Below are positions 7,629 through 11,619 of a stretch of 11,619 nt of DNA, one piece after another. Origin of the DNA: an uncultured Methylophilus sp. (lineage in GTDB: Bacteria > Pseudomonadota > Gammaproteobacteria > Burkholderiales > Methylophilaceae). A program made the translations under genes and the position numbers. Where the stretch lies: positions 1-11,619 of the forward strand of contig CAKZJM010000371.1 of NCBI GenBank assembly GCA_936943315.1, written 5' to 3'. Position 1 is the first letter of the stretch; the number at the start of each line of letters is the position of its first letter. The notes under the pieces are model-generated. The model ran no database searches. It was not told the DNA's origin and was given only the letters and a program-made list of their open reading frames with translations.

Positions 7629-8107
7629 GCCTGTCTATCAAATCACGCCGCTTTGGGTCAGGATTATTGTGCTTCTTTTTGCAAATTCGCGCTGGTATCA
7701 CCAAAACCTTAATCGGTTTTTTGGCGGCGGCCTTCATGACATTACCTGCGTATGCTGCTCTTGACCTGGATGTGAATACACCCGCCGTGGCAGCGGTTAA
7801 GGCCAGTATGCAAAACCGTCACAGTCAGTTGCTCACGCATTATCAATCGGGCGCTGTGGGATTGACTGCAGAAGGGTTTGTCGCGGTCAAAGACGCCAGC
7901 CTGGTGCCACTGTCACAACGCGGCGCATTAGCGACGTTGGTCAAAGAAGAAAATATGGACCGGGTCCAGTTATACCGGGGCATTGCTGTGGCAAATGGCC
8001 ACCCGGAGTGGGAAGGGGAAATACAACACACCTTTGCTTTGCGGTGGATTGATAAAGCGCAGCCAGGCTGGGTAGTACAGCGCGATGGGCAATGGGTGAA
8101 AAAGTAA
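7625..8107 (+). CDS. ydbL: YdbL-family periplasmic protein (DUF1318)
   Basis: A 160-residue secreted protein of the DUF1318/YdbL family, the third member of the YdbH-YnbE-YdbL system. In E. coli YdbL is reported to modulate the YdbH-YnbE bridge in the periplasm. The domain runs from about 46 to 158: ALDLDVNTPAVAAVKASMQN, GAVGLTAEGFVAVKDAS, LVKEENMDRVQLYRGIAVAN, GHPEWEGEIQ and GWVVQRDGQW. The signal peptide has an unusually long N-region (hydrophobic core about 28-41), with cleavage after P-A-Y-A44. AGGAG at 7612-7616 and the four-base overlap with ynbE support ATG 7625. The mature part has no cysteine. It is the last gene of the operon; a strong terminator follows within about ten bases. Confidence 0.88.
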   Translation: MSLSIKSRRFGSGLLCFFLQIRAGITKTLIGFLAAAFMTLPAYAALDLDVNTPAVAAVKASMQNRHSQLLTHYQSGAVGLTAEGFVAVKDASLVPLSQRGALATLVKEENMDRVQLYRGIAVANGHPEWEGEIQHTFALRWIDKAQPGWVVQRDGQWVKK

Positions 8108-8117
8108 ACCATCAAAT

Positions 8118-8154
8118 GAAAAGCCGAAATGCAATCAATGCATTTCGGCTTTTC
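8118..8154. terminator. Bidirectional intrinsic terminator
   Basis: A perfect 16-bp stem (GAAAAGCCGAAATGCA with its complement) closes a five-base loop, ATCAA. On the plus strand the stem ends in TTTTC; on the minus strand the opposite arm likewise ends in a short T run. It stands 11 bases after the ydbL stop and 35 bases after the stop of the converging beta-barrel gene, so it can serve both. Confidence 0.9.
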
Positions 8155-8189
8155 CATTTTCTAGTGCGAGTGCGATCGTAGGACAGCGT

Positions 8190-8837
8190 TTAGAAGTGAT
8201 ATTGCATGCCTAACGAGAGCATATTAAGGTCAAGGTCACTTTCGCCAGCAATTCTGCCGTAATAGGCATAGGTGGCTTTGATATCTAACAATTCATTGAC
8301 CGGGTATTTGTAGCCAAACCCTACCACGTAGCCCATGCCGTTTTCATCAATAGAATCAGTGGCCACGGTGGTGCCAGTCGCGCGAATACGAGCATCTACC
8401 TTTGAATACACCGCACCGGCTTTCACGAAAAAGTTCGGTAACTGGCTAGGGCTAAACAATGCAGCTAATTCAACGCCCTTGGCCTCGGTTTTTAAACTTG
8501 CTGTATAACCGACGGCGTTATCAGTGACATCTGTTTTAAAGGTGCTGGTTTTAAAGTATGCCAGCTCCAGCGAAATGTTTTGATTAAAGGTATAGCCCGC
8601 AAACACTCTGCCGGCGCCGCCATTTCGATCTTCTTTCACAGAAGGCGTGCTTCCAAACTGATCTGTTAGCGCGTCTTTGAACTGACGGGAATTATCTTTA
8701 GTGCGAATATACGCTGCATCTACACCAAAATAAAAAGGCGTGGTTTCCACGCTGTGGTTTTGTTGATCTGCGGCATAAATCGGAGTGGTTGAAACAAAGA
8801 GAAATCCAAGAATAGAAGCGGAAGTAAAAATCTTCAT
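8190..8837 (-). CDS. Outer-membrane beta-barrel protein, small porin/OmpA-like type
   Basis: A 215-residue protein with a signal peptide (residues 1-22, P-I-Y-A then ADQQ) and alternating beta-strand pattern to the end: FYFGVDAAYIRT (35-46), GRVFAGYTF (76-84), SLELAYFKT (89-97), GVELAALF (121-128), NFFVKAGAVYSKVDA (135-149), GMGYVVGFGYKYPV (167-180), LDIKATYAYYGRI (184-196) and LNMLSLGMQYHF (204-215). It ends in aromatic F with Y at -3, the usual Bam recognition signal. Size and strand count fit the eight-stranded OMP_b-brl/OmpA-like group, so it is probably a structural or small-pore barrel. The ligand and role are unknown. There is no OmpA-type peptidoglycan-binding domain. An AAGG ribosome site precedes the ATG. 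A good promoter is visible upstream, and a shared terminator lies downstream, so it is likely a single-gene unit. Confidence 0.85.
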   Translation of the reverse strand: MKIFTSASILGFLFVSTTPIYAADQQNHSVETTPFYFGVDAAYIRTKDNSRQFKDALTDQFGSTPSVKEDRNGGAGRVFAGYTFNQNISLELAYFKTSTFKTDVTDNAVGYTASLKTEAKGVELAALFSPSQLPNFFVKAGAVYSKVDARIRATGTTVATDSIDENGMGYVVGFGYKYPVNELLDIKATYAYYGRIAGESDLDLNMLSLGMQYHF

Positions 8838-8884
8838 TAATTGCCTTTTCGATGAGGTTGATATTGATTTGGTTTTGTTAATTT

Positions 8885-8914
8885 ATTTTAGCAGTTGACG
8901 TTAAGATACGTAAA
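8885..8914 (-). promoter_or_regulatory. Candidate promoter of the beta-barrel gene
   Basis: Read on the minus strand, TTTACG (four of six) is followed after 18 bases by TAAAAT (five of six), about 50 bases before the start codon. It lies in a locally AT-rich stretch. Confidence 0.5.
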
Positions 8915-9329
8915 TGAATTTTTCTGGTTTTTCGGGCTAGGGGCTGCTGCTTGCCAAACACATTCCCTGAACACGGCGTAGAGCGTGCCGGACTGGTGCA
9001 TTCAATCGACGTGAACTTCGAAATCTCTCTGCTAACACTGTCAGAGATGGTCACTGTTGCGTTTTTAAAGCTTCACGATTGGCTGATGACCATTGGGTGG
9101 GTTGGTGACGGATTGTTGAGAGGCTGCTTAAAAATAACTTCAATGGAATCATGGTGTTAAGAAATGTTTTAGCAAAAAATGAAGGCAAACGGCCGCTCAA
9201 TTTGAAACCTATCGCCGCTTTATTCCTCTCATTGATATTGAGAACAAGCGGGTAAAAGCGGCTGATTTCAGTTTCAGGCATATTCATTGCATACAGATAA
9301 AGTGCGTGTTCCGATGAAAGGAGTCTGTT
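8915..9329. other. Intergenic stretch without a convincing gene
   Basis: About 400 bases lie between the beta-barrel promoter and the unknown gene at 9330. Short frames exist on both strands, but none has a ribosome site with recognisable protein character. The visible structure is an interrupted inverted repeat at 9214-9262: GCCGCTTT pairs with AAAGCGGC, and inside it TCTCA pairs with TGAGA. It could be a leader hairpin, a small RNA or a decayed sequence; I cannot tell which. Confidence 0.4.
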
Positions 9330-9809
9330 GTGGCAACTAATCTCTTCGTTCTCCCTAGACTGGGGGAAAGCATTCATCATCAGGATCTGGGGATCTACTA
9401 TATCCTGAACCATCACACTGGCCGTGTGCGTTCCTTGATACAACTGGTGCGGGAAAATGTGCATTGGTATCTGATGCAATTACAGCCGATTGCGGATGGC
9501 CTGGATTACCGCTGGTCTGTTTTGTCACGTGAAGAGGATTGCGCCCTCAAATCAGCCACTGACAAACAAATCGCCCATTATTTTTCAAAACCGGAATATG
9601 CGGAGCCTAGTGGCGCCTGGCAGGTGATGCGCAATGCCAATTTTGGCTTTGCCAAGTTCACCCCCATGGAAGCCCCGAGTGAAGTCAGTTATGCGATTCT
9701 GACCTTTAACGGGGAAGAGATGCAGACGCCGATCCGGTTGCATAGAGCCCCTGCCGAATGGTTGGATGAAGACTCTGAAACCGATATTCTGCAATTGGAG
9801 TTTGCTTAA
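9330..9809 (+). CDS. Conserved-looking cytoplasmic protein of unknown function
   Basis: A 159-residue protein that I do not recognise. It starts at GTG 9330 with a strong AAAGGAG six bases upstream. There is no signal peptide, no membrane segment and a single cysteine (E-E-D-C). The composition is that of a folded globular protein, rich in aromatics: DLGIYYILNHHTGRVRSLIQ near the start, VHWYLMQLQPIADGLDYRW in the middle and a strand-like segment VSYAILTFNGEEMQ. It ends with an acidic tail, WLDEDSETDILQLEF. No catalytic motif is evident. It converges with the Ser/Pro-rich protein gene; a hairpin separates them. Base composition looks like the neighbours, so recent transfer is not suggested. 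Confidence 0.7.
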   Translation: MATNLFVLPRLGESIHHQDLGIYYILNHHTGRVRSLIQLVRENVHWYLMQLQPIADGLDYRWSVLSREEDCALKSATDKQIAHYFSKPEYAEPSGAWQVMRNANFGFAKFTPMEAPSEVSYAILTFNGEEMQTPIRLHRAPAEWLDEDSETDILQLEFA

Positions 9810-9822
9810 TATTGAGATCAAG

Positions 9823-9853
9823 GAGCAACGACCACCTAATGTGATCGTTGCTC
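9823..9853. terminator. Hairpin between converging genes
   Basis: GAGCAACGA pairs with TCGTTGCTC, and the stem continues inward past one C-A mismatch with CAC/GTG around a CTAAT loop. It lies 13 bases after the stop of the 159-residue gene and 18 bases past the stop of the converging gene. Neither side has a T tract, so intrinsic termination is plausible but not certain; it may instead protect the 3' ends. Confidence 0.5.
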
Positions 9854-9871
9854 GTGAGATGCATCCGCTTG

Positions 9872-10534
9872 TTAAGCAGTAGTGCTCACCACATTGCCTG
9901 CTGGCCCATGATGTTGCATGCTGGAAGACAATGCTTGCAGAAAGCCACTCAGGCTAGTGTTGTCACTGTTCCCTCCCAATGCACTGACAAGTGACTGGAA
10001 GCTGTTTTCCAGGTCACTGCTGCTATCAGACGATGTGTCAGATGTGCTGTCGCTGCTGCTACTATTCGTTAAGGATGAAATCAGGCTTTGCAATTTGCCT
10101 TCCATCCCATGTCCGCCATAAGGAGGGGGTGGGGGCATGCCTTGAGTGGAGCTCGCATCTACCGTAGTGGATGCATCACTACTGTCCTCACTGCTGGTGT
10201 CAGTCCCTTGCGATTGCAGCGCACTCATCAGGTTTTGTAAAAAGCTGTTTAAAGCACTGGCGGCATCTGTGCTGCTGTCGCTGCTCCCTGTTGTGTCAGT
10301 CCCGTCCGCGCTCGTGGTGCTGTTCGTGCCCGATTTCCCGAAAATGGATTCCAGACCGCCTTCAATGCCAGCGCTTTTAAGTGCTGAATCAATGGCTCCC
10401 AGCAAACCGCCACCGTCCTTGCCATGGCCTTCGCCGTCAGGCGGTGGGGGAGGAGGTTGCATGCCACTGCGCTGGCCGACTTGTGACATGGATTGAATAC
10501 TGCTATTACTGCTAATAGAACTGATTGATGTCAT
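9872..10534 (-). CDS. Ser/Asp/Pro-rich low-complexity protein with duplicated polyproline module
   Basis: A 220-residue protein starting at ATG 10534-10532, with GGAG eight bases upstream. It is cysteine-free and strongly biased to Ser, Asp, Thr, Gly and Pro. The N-terminus (MTSISSISSNSSIQSMSQVG) has no Sec signal. Two related modules are visible. The first is G-M-Q plus six prolines, then a G-H-G motif (24-38) followed by LLGAIDSALKSAG. The second is G-M plus five prolines, then G-H-G (132-143) followed by LQSLISSLTNS. Between and after them come short amphipathic helices (ALNSFLQNLMSALQSQG at 94-110; ENSFQSLVSALGG at 176-188; GFLQALSSSMQHHG at 197-210) separated by Ser/Asp linkers. Similar proteins of unknown role, some with EF-hands, occur in other proteobacteria; no EF-hand is evident here. 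It could be an exported or surface protein, but I cannot support that from the sequence. Its upstream region carries paired palindromes and a structured leader, suggesting regulated expression. Confidence 0.75.
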   Translation of the reverse strand: MTSISSISSNSSIQSMSQVGQRSGMQPPPPPPDGEGHGKDGGGLLGAIDSALKSAGIEGGLESIFGKSGTNSTTSADGTDTTGSSDSSTDAASALNSFLQNLMSALQSQGTDTSSEDSSDASTTVDASSTQGMPPPPPYGGHGMEGKLQSLISSLTNSSSSDSTSDTSSDSSSDLENSFQSLVSALGGNSDNTSLSGFLQALSSSMQHHGPAGNVVSTTA

Positions 10535-10560
10535 GATGAGTGCTCCGTTAAGTTTTTAAA

Positions 10561-10612
10561 TGTTCAGGGCTGCTGCAATTGCTCCCTGGCAATCCAGCGT
10601 GTTGACTGAACA
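10561..10612 (-). promoter_or_regulatory. Structured leader hairpin upstream of the Ser/Pro-rich gene
   Basis: Nested inverted repeats: TGTTCAG (10561-10567) with CTGAACA (10606-10612), then GCTG with CAGC, then ATTGC with GCAAT around a six-base loop. If transcription starts near 10662 this forms in the 5' untranslated RNA, about 26 bases before the start codon. It matches no riboswitch I know. Confidence 0.35.
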
Positions 10613-10668
10613 CCTTCAGCTTAAAGCCCGCTCACCTGTTTCCAAGGAAGGAAAAAACACAAAAAACC

Positions 10669-10697
10669 CTTATAAATCAGTAATTTAAATGTATCAT
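10669..10697 (-). promoter_or_regulatory. Candidate promoter of the Ser/Pro-rich gene
   Basis: On the minus strand ATGATA (four of six) and TATAAG (five of six) are 17 bases apart. The -35 box lies entirely inside the first palindrome. The implied leader is about 130 bases long. Confidence 0.4.
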
Positions 10698-10705
10698 TTG
10701 ATACA
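10690..10705. promoter_or_regulatory. Palindromic operator-like site 1
   Basis: TGTATCATTTGATACA, with six-base arms in perfect inverted repeat around four bases. It covers the candidate minus-strand -35 box. Its arms are identical to those of site 2. Confidence 0.6.
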
Positions 10706-10718
10706 AAAGTGGTTGAAT

Positions 10719-10734
10719 TGTATCCGTTGATACA
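10719..10734. promoter_or_regulatory. Palindromic operator-like site 2
   Basis: TGTATCCGTTGATACA, the same arms as site 1, extending to nine-base symmetry-compatible ends (TTGTATC/GATACAA). The centre is 29 bases from that of site 1. It overlaps the candidate plus-strand -35 box. A further half-like TATACAAAAG lies at 10749-10758. Confidence 0.6.
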
Positions 10735-10754
10735 AAGCACGCTCTTTTTATACA
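10727..10754 (+). promoter_or_regulatory. Candidate promoter of the exonuclease gene
   Basis: TTGATA (five of six) and TATACA (four of six) are separated by 16 bases. A second option is the extended -10 TGGTATAAC at 10779-10787, which has no good -35. Either places the start within about 80 bases of the ATG at 10837. Confidence 0.4.
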
Positions 10755-10836
10755 AAAGCGGCCCACGATCGACGTGTCTGGTATAACTGCGAGGGCTGTG
10801 TTATTTTAAAAAACCATTTTTTATACAGGTTTGGTC

Positions 10837-11607
10837 ATGCTGAGTTTGGTGTTTGATATTGAAACAATTCCGGATGTGAACGGCATTCGCCAGTTGCATG
10901 ACCTGCCAGCTAGCCTGAGCGATACGGATGTCGCCAATATCGCTTTTCATCAGCGCCGTCAGCACAGTGGCACTGATTTCCTGCCGCATCACTTGCAGCG
11001 GATTTGTGCCATTTCTTGTGCTTTACGCGAAGGCAACCAGTTCCGCGTGTGGACGCTGGGCGATGAACAGTCCAGTGAAGCTGAAATTATCCAGCGTTTT
11101 TTTGATGGCATCGAAAAATATACGCCTAACCTGGTGAGCTGGAATGGCGGGGGCTTTGATTTGCCCGTGTTGCATTACCGGGCCATGGTGCACGGTATTG
11201 CCGCCCCCCGTTATTGGGACTTGGGCGAAGATGACAAAGACTTTAAATGGAACAACTACATCAGCCGTTACCATATGCGGCATCTGGATTTGATGGATGT
11301 GCTGGCAATGTACAGTGGCCGTGCCAATGCGCCGCTTGATCAAATGGCCCAGCTGTGTGGGTTCCCTGGTAAACTGGGCATGGACGGTAGCAAAGTGTGG
11401 CAGGCTTTTGTCAACGGAGAGATCAAAGCCATTCGTGATTATTGTGAAACCGATGTGGCCAACACGCACCTGGTGTATCTACGCTTTTTGAAGATGCGTG
11501 GTCACTTGAATGAAGCAAATTATGCGTCAGAAATTCAACTGGTCAGGGAGACGTTGGCAGGCTACAGTGGCGAGCACTGGCAGCAGTTTATGGCGGCCTG
11601 GGCTTGA
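10837..11607 (+). CDS. PolB-like DEDDy 3'-5' exonuclease
   Basis: A 256-residue predicted 3'-5' exonuclease related to the proofreading domain of family B DNA polymerases (the PolB exo2-like family), acting on DNA or RNA ends in the cytoplasm. The catalytic set is complete. Exo I is F-D7-I-E9-T, Exo II is S-W-N-G-G-G-F-D108-L-P-V-L, and Exo III is Y202-C-E-T-D206, the Y-x3-D form that places it in the DEDDy class. The family stretch DLMDVLAMYSGR follows the middle motif, and PLDQMAQLCGFPGKLGMDGS (166-185) matches the usual glycine-rich loop before Exo III. It has no polymerase domain. ATG 10837 is chosen because AGGT at 10827-10830 has proper spacing to it. The in-frame TTG at 10831 abuts that site. 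It is divergent from the Ser/Pro-rich gene, and the window ends 12 bases after its stop. Confidence 0.88.
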   Translation: MLSLVFDIETIPDVNGIRQLHDLPASLSDTDVANIAFHQRRQHSGTDFLPHHLQRICAISCALREGNQFRVWTLGDEQSSEAEIIQRFFDGIEKYTPNLVSWNGGGFDLPVLHYRAMVHGIAAPRYWDLGEDDKDFKWNNYISRYHMRHLDLMDVLAMYSGRANAPLDQMAQLCGFPGKLGMDGSKVWQAFVNGEIKAIRDYCETDVANTHLVYLRFLKMRGHLNEANYASEIQLVRETLAGYSGEHWQQFMAAWA

Positions 11608-11619
11608 AATAAACTCAGT

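Larger units (their letters stand above)
10535..10836. other. Divergent regulatory region of 302 bases
   Basis: This gap separates the start of the Ser/Pro-rich gene (minus) from that of the exonuclease gene (plus). It holds, from left to right, a leader inverted repeat, an AT-rich candidate promoter for the minus gene, two TGTATC-N4-GATACA palindromes, a candidate plus promoter and an extended -10 box. No small gene is supported in it. Confidence 0.6.

Noticed and set aside
9314..9340. Eight-codon reading frame MKGVCCGN before the 159-residue gene
   Set aside because: Its bases are the ribosome site of the downstream gene and it has no ribosome site of its own; probably chance.
9051..9479. 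Minus-strand frame of 142 codons
   Set aside because: Its N-terminal part is antisense to the start of the 159-residue gene, which has the better ribosome site; composition is unlike a folded protein.
10146..10496. Plus-strand frame with leucine/serine-rich hydrophobic translation
   Set aside because: It is the mirror of Ser/Asp codons in the low-complexity gene on the other strand; it would look like a membrane protein only by that artefact.
1..11619. Mobile elements, CRISPR, tRNA or rRNA
   Set aside because: No transposase or integrase motif, no regularly spaced repeats, and no tRNA- or rRNA-like sequence was seen on either strand.

Overview
The window looks like ordinary chromosome from a betaproteobacterium. 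The best guess is a methylotroph of the Methylophilaceae (Methylophilus/Methylotenera type). This rests on recognisable protein families (XseA, CysM, a YdbH-YnbE-YdbL set with a C-V-T-I-N-x-Y-F-P lipoprotein, a PolB-like DEDDy exonuclease), a roughly balanced base composition and recall of similar proteins; it is inference, not proof. I see no tRNA, rRNA, CRISPR array, transposase or phage gene.

Layout, left to right. (1) The 5' end of xseA lies on the minus strand and runs off the left edge. Divergent from it is a secreted Sel1/SLT lytic transglycosylase. (2) Next come dsbB (plus) and, converging on it, a two-gene minus-strand block: a six-helix membrane diguanylate cyclase with a GGDEL signature, followed by a cysteine-rich secreted protein of unknown function. 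(3) A plus-strand operon cysM-ydbH-ynbE-ydbL follows. cysM and ydbH share one base at their stop/start, ynbE and ydbL overlap by four bases, and the operon ends in a strong 16-bp hairpin terminator that also serves the converging gene. The three ydb/ynb genes are homologues of the E. coli intermembrane phospholipid bridge. (4) A minus-strand outer-membrane beta-barrel protein comes next, then about 490 bases without a convincing gene, then an unrecognised cytoplasmic protein of 159 residues. (5) Converging on that is a Ser/Asp/Pro-rich, cysteine-free protein. Its roughly 300-base upstream region, shared with a divergent PolB-like exonuclease gene, carries two nearly identical palindromes, TGTATC-N4-GATACA, each placed over a candidate -35 box.

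Much of the window concerns the cell envelope: peptidoglycan cleavage, disulfide formation, phospholipid transport and an outer-membrane barrel. The parts that are least explained are the twin-palindrome divergent promoter region with its structured leader and low-complexity protein, the 159-residue unknown protein with the empty stretch before it, and the cysteine-rich secreted protein beside dsbB. No wholly new multi-gene system is evident.
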